Assembly: GCA_024280155.1 (NCBI GenBank)
Contig: JAJRQQ010000015.1
Span: 52,883 to 116,882, forward strand
Source of the DNA: Bacteroidota bacterium
Lineage (GTDB): Bacteria; Bacteroidota; Bacteroidia; Flavobacteriales_D; Crocinitomicaceae
Direction of reading: 5' to 3'
Length of the DNA: 64,000 bases
The notes under the pieces were generated by a model. That model worked only from the letters and a program-made list of their open reading frames with translations, searched no databases and was not told the DNA's origin. The translations under genes and the position numbers were made by a program. This document shows, piece after piece, positions 6,884-15,798 of this stretch. The first letter of the stretch is position 1, and every line of letters starts with the position of its first letter.

Positions 6884-8212
6884 TTATCATTTCTTTTCAA
6901 AACTATTGGAATCAATCTCTGTAACATCTGAATAGAAATAATAAGGATAGAAAGGAATAAAGACAACCCTGAAATAAAGAATACCATATATAAACCATAG
7001 GATTCTTCGTGTAAATTACTGTAAGAAGTAATGTTTTCAGAGTGCTCCCAAAGCATTTTTTTAATACCCATTCCTATTAAAGTAAACCAGAACACCAATA
7101 AAGAACTGTTAAAAAATATAAAACTATATTTATTCCATTTCGATATCAATTTGTCTTTATTCAATTTACTTATCATAAACGAAATGGAAGCAAATAAAAT
7201 GCAAGTATTAATTCCAATGGTTGTCCCCATGGAATGTGCAACTGTTATGTGTGTTCCATGAGAGAAAAAATTCAACACTGGAATAGACATCAAAAGTGCC
7301 ATTGTTAAATTCAAGAAAACCCATAAATCACTCGCCATAATATAGAGATATGCCATAGAATTCTCTTTTTTATCTTTCTTACTCAACGATTTACTCCAAC
7401 TATACACAATCTTAATGAAAATTATCCATTCTGTCATACTTACACCATAAGCGACATAACGAACCCATGGTAAAGTCGGAAGGATATATGTGTGATGTGC
7501 CCAACCAAACATTAAATTTGTTAACCCTAAAAAGAAGAAGAAAAAAGTCGTTTTTCCCCTCGCTAAATTAATATCATCCTTAATTTTAGTCATTAAGTAG
7601 ATAGCTGTTCCATACACCAACATGTTCCAACTTCCAACGAATGAGCCGTACGACTTCCATTGCACTGTTAAATCTCTTATATAATCAGACCTGAAATAAT
7701 CAAGCAACCAAAAATTTGCCTCAGAGAGGTGAAAAATCATAAAAACAATTCCAATTCCCCACATCCAAAAAATAGACTGGCCAATCTTTCACCTTACCAA
7801 TCATTGTTTTAAAATAATTGATTCCAAATAGTACCCAACCAATTAATATTGGGAGAATTAAATAAGGGGAGAACACCATGTATTCTCTTCCTCCAAGGTT
7901 ATTCGTGAAAATAGAAAATAGAATTAACACACCTATTATCGCGTAAATAAAAAAGTGAATTTTAGCTAATTTTGGTGAGAATAACTTTAGTTTTTCAATT
8001 TTGGTAAGGTAATAGTACACTCCTCCGACAGCTGTTAAAACTATCCAAGAGACGACCATTGAAGTGTGTAAAGGTCTCATTTGATTGAAGGGCGTGTAGT
8101 TTTTTAGAAAATCTGGATATATATATACGACAGAACCCAATACGCCAAATGTTACGCCTAAGATTAACGCAAACAGTCCTGCAATGATAAAATAAATAGA
8201 AAAATTTTTCAT
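6880..8212 (-). pseudogene. norB: NorB-like nitric oxide reductase large subunit, frameshifted
   Basis: A polytopic haem-copper oxidase superfamily subunit that would reduce NO to N2O with NorC. Two frames join into 443 residues if one base is removed from the six-base A run at 7767-7772 (plus strand): the first ends ...WPVYF and the second resumes WMWGIGIVF. Family marks are RPLHTS (H49, low-spin haem), the helix VII pair H239-H240, E261, and HGTHITVAH near 319-327. Two usual ligands look changed: helix VI reads WKSYGSFVGSW with no histidine, and the helix X HxH is HSM. Relatives in Bacteroidota are often named cbb3-type subunit I. The start is the ATG ten bases after norC. The frameshift may be a sequencing error. 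Confidence 0.72.
7767..7772. other. Homopolymer frameshift point in norB
   Basis: Six A residues on the plus strand (six T in the coding strand: TAT TTT TTG G). Five would keep one frame through the whole of norB. Both flanking frames encode well-conserved NorB sequence, which fixes the position. Confidence 0.8.
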
Positions 8213-8222
8213 GCTCGTTTCA

Positions 8223-8639
8223 TTATTTGTATTTAATCGAAACCCATCCATCTGCACTAAAGACAGCTTCTCGGTTTGGGTAAAACCCAGTTTTGTCAAC
8301 ATGCGCTAAAAATGCAACAAGCTTTTCTTTTTCTTCTTCCGTGAAATTAAATTTTGGCATTGTACTCTCTCCACTATTTAAAAATGCTTCCACATAGGCA
8401 TCTCCTTTTTGAGGATGAGAAATTACATTCGTTAAATCCGGCCCTAAATAACCTCCAAGACCATAAAGTTGGTGACACGATGTGCAATTATTATCTTGCC
8501 AAAGCTTTTCTCCTTCAATAGCATTTGAAGACATTATAGGAGCTGAGCTGGCACTTTTTTGAGAATAAATAATTAAGTTATAAACTATAAAAACTCCCAA
8601 AAGTACAATGAGTACTTTTATATTCCTCGCTCGATTCAT
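8223..8639 (-). CDS. norC: NorC-like membrane-anchored cytochrome c
   Basis: A 138-residue protein with an N-terminal membrane anchor (about 8-25) and one c-type haem domain facing the periplasm. The haem site is CTSCH (52-56), followed by the NorC-like stretch LYGLGGYLGPDLTNV; M94 in STMPKFNF is the likely axial ligand. It would pass electrons to the norB product, which starts ten bases downstream. The short spacing shows cotranscription. A Crp/Fnr-type palindrome and a near-consensus -7 element lie just upstream. NorC is favoured over a generic cytochrome because of the haem-site context and the norB partner. Confidence 0.83.
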   Translation of the reverse strand: MNRARNIKVLIVLLGVFIVYNLIIYSQKSASSAPIMSSNAIEGEKLWQDNNCTSCHQLYGLGGYLGPDLTNVISHPQKGDAYVEAFLNSGESTMPKFNFTEEEKEKLVAFLAHVDKTGFYPNREAVFSADGWVSIKYK

Positions 8640-8654
8640 TTCTCAATTTTTTCA

Positions 8655-8662
8655 TAAAAGTA
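8655..8662 (-). promoter_or_regulatory. -7 element of the norCB promoter (TACTTTTA)
   Basis: On the minus strand TACTTTTA matches TAnnTTTG at all but the last base. The start predicted from it (about 8651) places the centre of the palindrome at 8682-8701 near -41, the class II activator position. There is a 12-base leader before the norC ATG. Confidence 0.45.
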
Positions 8663-8681
8663 TCGTATACAACAATGAATC

Positions 8682-8701
8682 AATATGAGTTAAGTCATAT
8701 T
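8682..8701. promoter_or_regulatory. Crp/Fnr-type operator upstream of norC
   Basis: A perfect palindrome AATATGA-GTTAAG-TCATATT with arms identical to the box at 1449-1468. Two perfect copies 7.2 kb apart, both in front of respiration-type genes and flanking a Crp/Fnr gene, make regulation by that protein the natural reading. Confidence 0.72.
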
Positions 8702-8767
8702 TAAAAAATTTAAACTACTCTTTAACAAAAATTAAGAAACGTTGGGCTTTATAAAAAAATCAAAAGA

Positions 8768-9355
8768 TTACTTCCCAATTATTCTCAAAAACGTTCGCCA
8801 CATGATTTTCACATCATGACCGACAGACGGGTTTTCGAGGTATTTTTTATTTAATTTAATCTTTGCCGGCATTATTTGTTCAATATAGGCCTTGTGAGGG
8901 TCTTCTGCTTGTCCTAAAATTTTATTCTCCTCAAAATATTCTAAGGATGCTAAATCTGTGATTCCGGGTTTTACTTGGAGAATTTCTCTTTGGTCATCCG
9001 TGTATAAATCAACAAATTCTTTCACTTCTGGTCGTGGTCCTACAATACTCATTTGTCCAAAGAGAACATTTAAAAATTGTGGAAATTCATCCAACTTATA
9101 TTTCCGAAGAAAATGACCGATGGAAGTAATTCGATTATCACGACCTACCGTTAATCTTCCCTCTTTATCGGCGTTTGTTTTCATCGTTCTGAATTTATAC
9201 AGTCCAAATTCTTTCCCTTTTTTACCGATGCGCTTTTGAATGTAGAACACTCCTCCTTTTGAGGTCAAAAGAATTAGGATTGAGATAAGAATTCCAAAAG
9301 GTAGAAAAACCAAGAGAATTAAAAAAGAAACAACGACATCGAAAATTCTTTTCAT
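8768..9355 (-). CDS. Undecaprenyl-phosphate sugar phosphotransferase (short, PglC/WcaJ-C type)
   Basis: This enzyme starts a glycan repeat unit by moving a sugar-1-phosphate onto undecaprenyl phosphate at the inner membrane. One hydrophobic N-terminal helix (about 4-30) is followed by the bacterial sugar transferase domain: [42 protein letters not shown] and the lower part [11 protein letters not shown]. At 195 residues it is the small form that lacks the extra N-terminal membrane domain. It is the last gene of the minus-strand polysaccharide locus, 61 bases after the helical-bundle gene. The sugar is not predictable from the sequence, though the DegT aminotransferase nearby hints at an amino sugar. 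Confidence 0.9.
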   Translation of the reverse strand: MKRIFDVVVSFLILLVFLPFGILISILILLTSKGGVFYIQKRIGKKGKEFGLYKFRTMKTNADKEGRLTVGRDNRITSIGHFLRKYKLDEFPQFLNVLFGQMSIVGPRPEVKEFVDLYTDDQREILQVKPGITDLASLEYFEENKILGQAEDPHKAYIEQIMPAKIKLNKKYLENPSVGHDVKIMWRTFLRIIGK

Positions 9356-9416
9356 AATTGAATAAAAAAATGAAAAGTGAAGAATGAAGAATGAATGAAA
9401 AATATTTCGACCATGT

Positions 9417-9704
9417 TTACTTATTATTCAATTTTGAAGTTTTTAAAATTTTTGTCAAGATAAAAACTAATTCTCTTGATTCGTTTAAAAGCAAAGATAA
9501 CTTTTCTGATTTAAATACTTGAGATGCTATAATTAATCGAATCCAATAAACTGATTCTCTCGCTTCTATTAAAGAAATTTGGGTTTTTGCTATAAATTCT
9601 TTTTTAGAGATTGCCCCTTGTGCTTCTTCAATGTTAGCAGCGACATTTGTTGCACTTCTAAGCAACTGTTTAGTGATTATATATTCTCTGTGTTTATCTT
9701 GCAT
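9417..9704 (-). pseudogene. Four-helix-bundle protein (23S rRNA IVS-like family), N-terminus lost
   Basis: The 95 residues from the first ATG match helices 2-4 of this family (REYIITKQLLRSATNVAANI, EAQGAISKKEFIAK, and a C-terminal TKILKTSKLN). Homologues are about 115-120 residues and start one helix earlier. The same frame stays open upstream and reads KIVRFCYE, which fits the end of helix 1, but meets a stop without a start codon; a nearby ATG at about 9742 is in another frame. A deletion or base loss in the A-rich start is likely. The function of the family is unknown; it is common inside polysaccharide loci of Bacteroidota. Confidence 0.6.
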
Positions 9705-9743
9705 TTCATAACAAAAACGAACAATTTTTCATTTTTCATTTTT

Positions 9744-10958
9744 TTACCCCTTCATCACAACTGAAACTGCATTTTTCACTGCTTCTACGACCATTTTCAC
9801 TTGTTCATCAGTTAAATCATAATAAACAGGCAAAGAAATCTCATTCGCAAAAGAAGCATAAGCTTCTGGATAATCTTCCATTTTATACCCTAAATTCTTG
9901 TACGCTGTTAGACGAGGCAAAGGTTGAAAATGAACATTCACAGACACGTCAACATTGAAAACTTCTTGCATTATCGCATCACGTTGTTCTTCCGTTGCAC
10001 CATTTATTCTGAGCAAATACAAATGGTAACTCGATGTTTTATTCTCCGTTTCATACAAAGGATTATTTGCCCAACTTTCTTTTGAAAAAGCATTATAGTA
10101 TTGGTCAAAAATCTCTTTTCTTCTATCTAAATTTTCTTGGTAACGACCTAATTCTATCAAACCAATTGCTGCTTGAATATCAGTCATATTGCATTTGAAT
10201 CCTGGTTCAATCACATCGTATTTCCAATTACCTTTTTGCGTTTTAGCAAGCGCATCTTTGTTTTGTCCGTGGAGAATTTTCGTATTAAATTCTTTGTAAA
10301 TATCTTCGTGATTAAATTTCTCTGGCAAATTAAAACAAAGCGCTCCACCTTCTGCCGTTGTTAAATTTTTCACAGCATGAAAAGAAAAGGAAGAAATATC
10401 CGCTAATGCACCCGAACGTTTTCCGTTGTATTTTGCTCCAAAACTATGTGCAGAATCAGAAAGCAACAATATTCGACCTAATTTCTCTTGTTTTTCATTC
10501 TTTGGAGAAAATTGAGCTTTAATTTGCTCCTCATTAATCAACGTCAATAACTCATCATAATCAGCAGGTAAGCCACCGATATCCACTGCCATAATTGCTT
10601 TGGTTCGAGGCGTAATTGCAGCGCGAACTTTCTCTACATTGAGGTTAAAATCTTCTTCATTTACATCAACCATCACAGGAGTTGCTCCAGAATGGAAGAT
10701 TACATTTGCACTTGCACAATACGTATATGCAGGAATAATTACCTCATCACCTTCACCTATTCCCCACCAATGAAGTAGAACCTGCATCCCCATTGTCCAT
10801 GAATTAACAGCAATTGTCGTTTTGCAACCTGTGTAAGATGTAATATCTTTCTCGAACTGCTTCGTCCGAGGTCCGGTAGTTATCCATCCCGATTTAAGAG
10901 CTGCAATAACTTCATTTATTACTTTGTCATCAATACGAGGTGGTGAGAATGGAATCAT
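9744..10958 (-). CDS. DegT/DnrJ/EryC1/StrS aminotransferase
   Basis: A 404-residue PLP-dependent sugar aminotransferase. It opens with IPFSPPRID, carries TTGPRTKQFE and YTGCKTTIAVNSWTMGMQ in the cofactor-binding region, LLSDSAHSFGAKYNG (the Asp that holds the pyridine nitrogen) and FSFHAVKNLTTAEGG with the Schiff-base lysine. These enzymes transaminate keto-sugar nucleotides for lipopolysaccharide, capsule or glycoprotein glycans. It sits between a WbuB-like glycosyltransferase and the initiating sugar transferase, the usual arrangement for making and loading an amino sugar. The keto-sugar substrate is not known; no dehydratase partner is adjacent. Confidence 0.9.
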   Translation of the reverse strand: MIPFSPPRIDDKVINEVIAALKSGWITTGPRTKQFEKDITSYTGCKTTIAVNSWTMGMQVLLHWWGIGEGDEVIIPAYTYCASANVIFHSGATPVMVDVNEEDFNLNVEKVRAAITPRTKAIMAVDIGGLPADYDELLTLINEEQIKAQFSPKNEKQEKLGRILLLSDSAHSFGAKYNGKRSGALADISSFSFHAVKNLTTAEGGALCFNLPEKFNHEDIYKEFNTKILHGQNKDALAKTQKGNWKYDVIEPGFKCNMTDIQAAIGLIELGRYQENLDRRKEIFDQYYNAFSKESWANNPLYETENKTSSYHLYLLRINGATEEQRDAIMQEVFNVDVSVNVHFQPLPRLTAYKNLGYKMEDYPEAYASFANEISLPVYYDLTDEQVKMVVEAVKNAVSVVMKG

Positions 10959-10980
10959 TGTGTTTTTTTTGTAAAAGTAA

Positions 10981-12249
10981 TTATTGTTTCAAAACCTTCA
11001 AGAAATCTTCTGCAATAATATCACGGTTAAAATGTTCACGTACATAATTCCTTGCATTTTCGCCCATTTCAGCAATCGACTCTGGTTTAGTTGCTATTTC
11101 ATTGATTTTTAAAGCTAAATCCTCGCTATTTTCTGGTTCAAAGAAGAGTCCAGCGTTTGCTTTATCTATAAAATGATGCTTCGCTTCTCCTTCTACCCCC
11201 AGTAAAAGTGCTTTCTTCATCGAGAGAGCTTCACAAATTTTAGAAGGAATTGCCCCTTGGAAGATATCGAGTTTTCGCAATGGAATTAAAGCGACATCGA
11301 CTTCTTTCAAGATACTTGGCATCTCCGTTTTTTGAACTGGAGGAAGAAAGAATACATTTGTCAACCCTAATTCTTTATTCAATTTCAATAAGCCATCTAA
11401 TTCAGGACCTGCACCTTGAAGAATTATTTTTACACGTGGGTTCTCAATTGATTTTGCGGCATGTAAAACAACTTGTAATCCTTGCGCGTGTCCGATAATA
11501 CCACCATAAAAGAATACGATATCCTCATTCGCAAAACCGTTTCGTTCTCTAAAACCATTTGCCTGTATTTTTTCAGGATCATAAAAATCTAAATCAACAC
11601 CATTCGGTAACCAATGCAATTTTGTTTTTGGAAAACGATTTTGAATACTATCTACAATCCCCATTGTTTGCCCTGTAACCAAAGTTGATTCTCGATAACA
11701 TTTTGCTTCTAAATTATATGCGAAATTTAGCATCAATTTATTGGTAACAATTCCCATTTTTTCGGCACTTTCTGGCCATAAATCCGAAACATTGAAAATT
11801 AATTTAGCTTTTTTCTTTTTGGCTAAACGCATTGCAGAATAACCGATAAATAACGGAGGAGATTCAACCATGATGTAATCGTAATTCTTCAATTTACGAC
11901 CTCTCCAATATGAACTCCAAACGAAACTGAAATAATTCAGCAATCTTGGTATAATTTTCTTGGACTTTGAAACGAAAATAGAGGAACGATAAACTTGAAT
12001 ACCATCAATAATTTCTTCTTTGATTTGACCATTCTTATACCGCTCTTCAATTTCCATTTTAGGATAATTTGGCATAGCTGTTAAGACTTCAACATCAATC
12101 CCTTTTGCTTTCATACGAACGGCTAATTCATGCAGTCGATTTTGAGGTGCACCAATTTCAGGTGGGTAATATTGAGTGAGAATCAATAAAGATATTTTGT
12201 TCTTTACAGTCCTATTATCTGAAGGTTTCAAAAACTCGACTTGTTTCAT
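10981..12249 (-). CDS. GT4-family glycosyltransferase, WbuB-like
   Basis: A 422-residue GT-B enzyme that should add a sugar to the lipid-linked repeat unit at the cytoplasmic membrane face. The N-terminal domain shows ILTQYYPPEIGAPQNRLHELA and VEVLTAMPNYP, typical of WbuB/WbpH-like transferases; the C-terminal donor-binding half holds WLPNGVD, FFYGGIIGHAQGLQ and the EGEAKHHF..ANAGLFFEPEN segment that replaces the E-x7-E motif. A lysine-rich patch near 160 suggests membrane contact. Donor and acceptor are unknown. Spacing to neighbours is 22-26 bases, consistent with one operon. Confidence 0.88.
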   Translation of the reverse strand: MKQVEFLKPSDNRTVKNKISLLILTQYYPPEIGAPQNRLHELAVRMKAKGIDVEVLTAMPNYPKMEIEERYKNGQIKEEIIDGIQVYRSSIFVSKSKKIIPRLLNYFSFVWSSYWRGRKLKNYDYIMVESPPLFIGYSAMRLAKKKKAKLIFNVSDLWPESAEKMGIVTNKLMLNFAYNLEAKCYRESTLVTGQTMGIVDSIQNRFPKTKLHWLPNGVDLDFYDPEKIQANGFRERNGFANEDIVFFYGGIIGHAQGLQVVLHAAKSIENPRVKIILQGAGPELDGLLKLNKELGLTNVFFLPPVQKTEMPSILKEVDVALIPLRKLDIFQGAIPSKICEALSMKKALLLGVEGEAKHHFIDKANAGLFFEPENSEDLALKINEIATKPESIAEMGENARNYVREHFNRDIIAEDFLKVLKQ

Positions 12250-12275
12250 TGATGTTTTTTTAGGAAAAAATAAAA

Positions 12276-13529
12276 TTAAGCTTTAATGTCATTATTCCTG
12301 TTTTTTTCTGGGAACAATAAGAGAAGACACATCCAAAATGTATAGAAAACAACACCACTTTGGCGTTGTAACATTGATTCGAAAAGCGAATTAAATGCTA
12401 AACTTCCAACAAGTATTAGTAACAACCAATTTCTATATTTCCAACCAAAACGAAAGAATCCTACCAGAATCGCCAGAAAAATTAAAAGTCCAAAAACACC
12501 TATCTCAATAGTTGTTTGCATGTATTGATTGTGTGGGTTCAATTTTTTAACCGCCAATTTTTCTCGTCCTAATTCATTCAGCCGTTGCCCCAGGCCATCA
12601 TCAACATCTCCGGTACCAACTCCGAAAGGTTTTTCCTTAATTTGTTCATAAGAAACCAACCACATCACTAATCGTTGCTCACTGCCAGACATACTTGAGT
12701 CACGTTCTTTTATAAATTGAGTTGGATTAGTTAGAAATGAGGAAACATATTTTACAGACCCTTCATATTCTCCACGAATGGATGGAATCTTTTTAACTGC
12801 AACAAAAGTAATTAAAGGAAAAAGAAGAATAAGGATGAACGCTGACACTTTTCCCCATTTTTTATAAATAAAATAGAGAGACATCCCACCCAAAACAAGC
12901 ATTAAAAAGAGTAAACCCGAAAAGCTCAAGGCATAAGCGTGTAGAATTACTCCGAGAATTGAATACGGTACAATCCAATACAAAGAAAAATAGTTCCATT
13001 TTTTAGACCATCCATACCACGCTGTTGCAATAGCAAAGACAATGTAAGTCATAAAATAGGTTGGATGATGTACTGGAGAAATAGAAACGGTTACAAAGCA
13101 AGACTCACCACCACTCGCCTGACAAATGAAAGCATTAACCACACCATAGGAAGCGGTGTAACAAACACCTAGAATGAGTCCTATTATGGGCCATTTTACA
13201 TTGAGTGAATTTTGTTTAAAATCTAGCGAAAGTAATATTGGAAAAACGACAAAAGACAATTTATATTCCAAGTATTTCGAAGCAATATCGAGATTATTAG
13301 AAAAAAAACATCCAATCAAATATGCGAAATAAAGCAAAAGAAATAGTAGAGAAATTTTATTCCATTTGAAAGTTATGCTTTTTTTGACATAGGCAAGAAT
13401 TATAGTGAGAGAAAGAAGAACAATTGAAACACTGGTTAATGAAGGAATTGAAATACTAATAAAAGTAAAAAAAGTCAAAGCATAATGCACTAAATTTTGA
13501 TATTTTATATTATCCATATTATTTTTCAT
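12276..13529 (-). CDS. O-antigen polymerase/ligase family membrane protein (Wzy-like)
   Basis: An integral membrane protein of about 417 residues with roughly 10-12 hydrophobic segments and a large loop (about 270-340) ending in the GTGDVDDGL...NPHNQYMQTTIEIG block, which is the Wzy_C/O-antigen ligase signature. In this position it most likely polymerises repeat units; a ligase role is the alternative. The start is taken at the ATG 26 bases after the upstream gene because a longer frame (to 13595, first 22 residues) runs into the glycosyltransferase. AT content is somewhat higher than in housekeeping genes, usual for such loci. Confidence 0.85.
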   Translation of the reverse strand: MKNNMDNIKYQNLVHYALTFFTFISISIPSLTSVSIVLLSLTIILAYVKKSITFKWNKISLLFLLLYFAYLIGCFFSNNLDIASKYLEYKLSFVVFPILLSLDFKQNSLNVKWPIIGLILGVCYTASYGVVNAFICQASGGESCFVTVSISPVHHPTYFMTYIVFAIATAWYGWSKKWNYFSLYWIVPYSILGVILHAYALSFSGLLFLMLVLGGMSLYFIYKKWGKVSAFILILLFPLITFVAVKKIPSIRGEYEGSVKYVSSFLTNPTQFIKERDSSMSGSEQRLVMWLVSYEQIKEKPFGVGTGDVDDGLGQRLNELGREKLAVKKLNPHNQYMQTTIEIGVFGLLIFLAILVGFFRFGWKYRNWLLLILVGSLAFNSLFESMLQRQSGVVFYTFWMCLLLLFPEKNRNNDIKA

Positions 13530-13555
13530 TAAATCATTCACGATAAGCAATGAAG

Positions 13556-14647
13556 TTAGATTTTTTGATAGATATTCAATAGTACATCCATACAATGTTC
13601 TATTGAATAATTTTGTTCAACAAACAATCGTCCTTCTTTCCCCATTGCTTCTCTCCTCTCTTTAACTGAAAGTTTTTTTAAAGAGGCCAAACCTTCTTCG
13701 ATTGAATCTCCATTTATAATAAACCCTGACTTGCTCGACACTACTTCAGGTAGTCCGCCAACACTTGAAACAATAACAGGTACTCCACAAGATTGTGCTT
13801 CTAAAACAGAAACGCCGAAACTTTCAGCCCTTGATAAATTTACAAACACATCTATTGAATTAAATGCATTTATTAACTCATTGCCTTTAACATAACCTTT
13901 AAAAAAAACATTTTTTTGGAGATTTAACTCCAAGACTAAAGATTCAAGGTATTCTTTTTGAGAGCCTTTACCATAAATTTTAAGTATTGCGTTTTCATCA
14001 ACTTCTTTTAAAAAAGAAGCAAACAACAATAGTAATCTATCTATTCCATAAACTGTTTCTAGTGCCTTAACTGTTCCAATTGTGAAATTCTCTTTTTTTA
14101 TCTCATGAGGTTTAAATAATTCTGTATCCACTCCGAAAGGAGTTATTTCAATTTTTTTAGAAGTATACAATTTAATCTATCTAGCCATATCTACAGAAGT
14201 AGAACATATAACCGTTGCAGTTTTTAAAATTTTATTAAATAAAATTCTGTGAATCACGCTTCTTTTGGGGAATTCATATACATCAGAACCCCAAACTGAT
14301 AATACTATTTTGTCAAAATTTAATTTCCTTGCAAGCATCCCATACGAAGATGCATAGTGAGCATGTACAATATTAGGCTGAAATGATTTAAAAAAAGTAA
14401 TCATTTCATTTTTAGCGAAGAAATAGGATATTTTTGAAAACTTCTTTGTCAAGCTAAAACTATTCTTCGTAGCACCAAAACTATGGAATGTAAAGTTCTT
14501 AAGATTAACACTCCAATCAGATGTTCTTTTGGTTAATGAGAATAACCCTACATAATAGCCTTTGTCAATCAACCCTTTCACCCATCTTTCAGTATGAATA
14601 GAGTTAATATCTGCTAAAAATAATATTCGATTTTCTTTTCTCACCAT
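13556..14647 (-). pseudogene. GT4-family glycosyltransferase interrupted by an in-frame TAG
   Basis: Both halves are in one frame. The N-terminal half (156 residues: ILFLADINSIHTERWVKGL, PNIVHAHYASSYG, VLSVWGSDVYEFP) stops at TAG (14177-14179) just after SVDMAR; without a shift the frame continues IKLYTSKKIEITPFGVDTELF and the full donor-binding domain (GTVKALETVYGIDRL, SRAESFGVSVLEAQSCGVPV) to the end. The whole would be 363 residues, normal for the family. The second half has no ATG at its head, only a TTG, so it is not an independent gene. One base change (such as GAG to TAG) explains the break. It may be an error or a real loss that alters the glycan. Confidence 0.82.
14177..14179 (-). 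other. Premature TAG codon in glycosyltransferase
   Basis: The codons read GCT AGA TAG ATT AAA. Conserved family sequence continues on both sides in the same frame. Relatives usually have a charged residue here. Confidence 0.8.
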
Positions 14648-14721
14648 TAAACAAATATAATTAATATTAGAGATGAAATTGACACGTCAATCTTAATTAA
14701 AAAATCACCCATATTTCAAGG

Positions 14722-15798
14722 CTATTTAATTAGTTGCTTAATTTCAGTTGAAATCAATTTTAAGGACTCTTTTCTTGAAAATTTTTCAACATTACAAGCT
14801 ACAACATTTAACTGCTTTAACTCTTTAATTGCTTGAGCAATGTCCTTTTTATTATAATTTACCCATCTGTAATTGGGGTAATTCTGTAACTCCCTATTTA
14901 GCACCCCTGAATGTGGTTCACCCATTGTGATTATTAATATTTTTTTATTTAAAGCCAAATAATCATACAATTTTGTAGTTGATTCAAAAGGAACATCAAT
15001 AGTAAAGACAACTCCAATTTCAGCCTTCATTAACTCTTCATACATTCTATCTTGCGATAATAATCCTAAATATTGATTCTTTTGACTTTTAAAAAAAGGA
15101 TGATAATAATTATGTTCAGGACCTGCATGAGAAAGTGAGTACCCATTTTCAAACAAGACGTCTAAAAAATCAATCGGTTCCCAATAATATCGACCGGCAT
15201 AAAACATGTCAAAATCTATTTTACTTTTCTTTACCTGATTGGTTATTCTTTCATCAAATCCGTTTGGTACAATCAAACGATTTAACTTCATATTATAACC
15301 AATGTAATCATGACATGCATCATTAACTGTGGTAACTAAATCCGCGTACTTTAAGAACTTTTTTTCAATTATTTTTTTAATTATTTTTTTAATTCCTTTA
15401 TCCTTAAACCGGGGGTTATAACTAAAGGGGTCTCTATAATCTAAAATAACTTTAACACCTTTCTTTTTAAACATCTTCGCCAAAGAAAAATGAAAGAAAG
15501 GCCCTCCAGTAAATATTACAAAGTCATATTTCTCAAGTTGAATTGTCGAAAAATACTTGAATAAATCTTTTCTCCATGTAAGCCCCTCATCTTTAATTAA
15601 AAAAGACCAAAATGATTTTGCTGTATTAGGCACTACAATTCTGGTATAAGAGTCATTTCTAACTTCAGAATCGACAACAGTTACTAGGTCAACATCAATT
15701 CCTTCACTTTTTTTCATTTCCTCCGCCCAATAAGATGGTCTTAAAGCTCCAACATTTTTATTGGGTGAGAAAGAATATGCTATTATTAGACCTTTCAT
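14722..15798 (-). CDS. Putative glycosyltransferase (GT-B, group 1-like)
   Basis: A 358-residue protein with a GT-B outline: N-terminal LIIAYSFSPNKNVGALRPSYWAEEM, a middle acceptor-domain segment VILDYRDPFSYNPRF, LVTTVNDACHDYIG, and a donor-binding half beginning RLIVPNGFDERI and FDMFYAGRYYWEP. Asp-Tyr-Arg-Asp-Pro is common in glycosyltransferase-4 N-terminal domains of surface-polysaccharide clusters. The E-x7-E region is weak (STTKLYDYLALNKKILI). It lies upstream of the TAG-interrupted transferase and overlaps the preceding gene by four bases, so translation is coupled. Donor and acceptor are not predictable. Confidence 0.8.
   Translation of the reverse strand: MKGLIIAYSFSPNKNVGALRPSYWAEEMKKSEGIDVDLVTVVDSEVRNDSYTRIVVPNTAKSFWSFLIKDEGLTWRKDLFKYFSTIQLEKYDFVIFTGGPFFHFSLAKMFKKKGVKVILDYRDPFSYNPRFKDKGIKKIIKKIIEKKFLKYADLVTTVNDACHDYIGYNMKLNRLIVPNGFDERITNQVKKSKIDFDMFYAGRYYWEPIDFLDVLFENGYSLSHAGPEHNYYHPFFKSQKNQYLGLLSQDRMYEELMKAEIGVVFTIDVPFESTTKLYDYLALNKKILIITMGEPHSGVLNRELQNYPNYRWVNYNKKDIAQAIKELKQLNVVACNVEKFSRKESLKLISTEIKQLIK

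Noticed and set aside
7767..7772. Programmed frameshift in norB
   Set aside because: No stimulating structure or typical slippery heptamer with a known mechanism was seen; a one-base run-length error is simpler.
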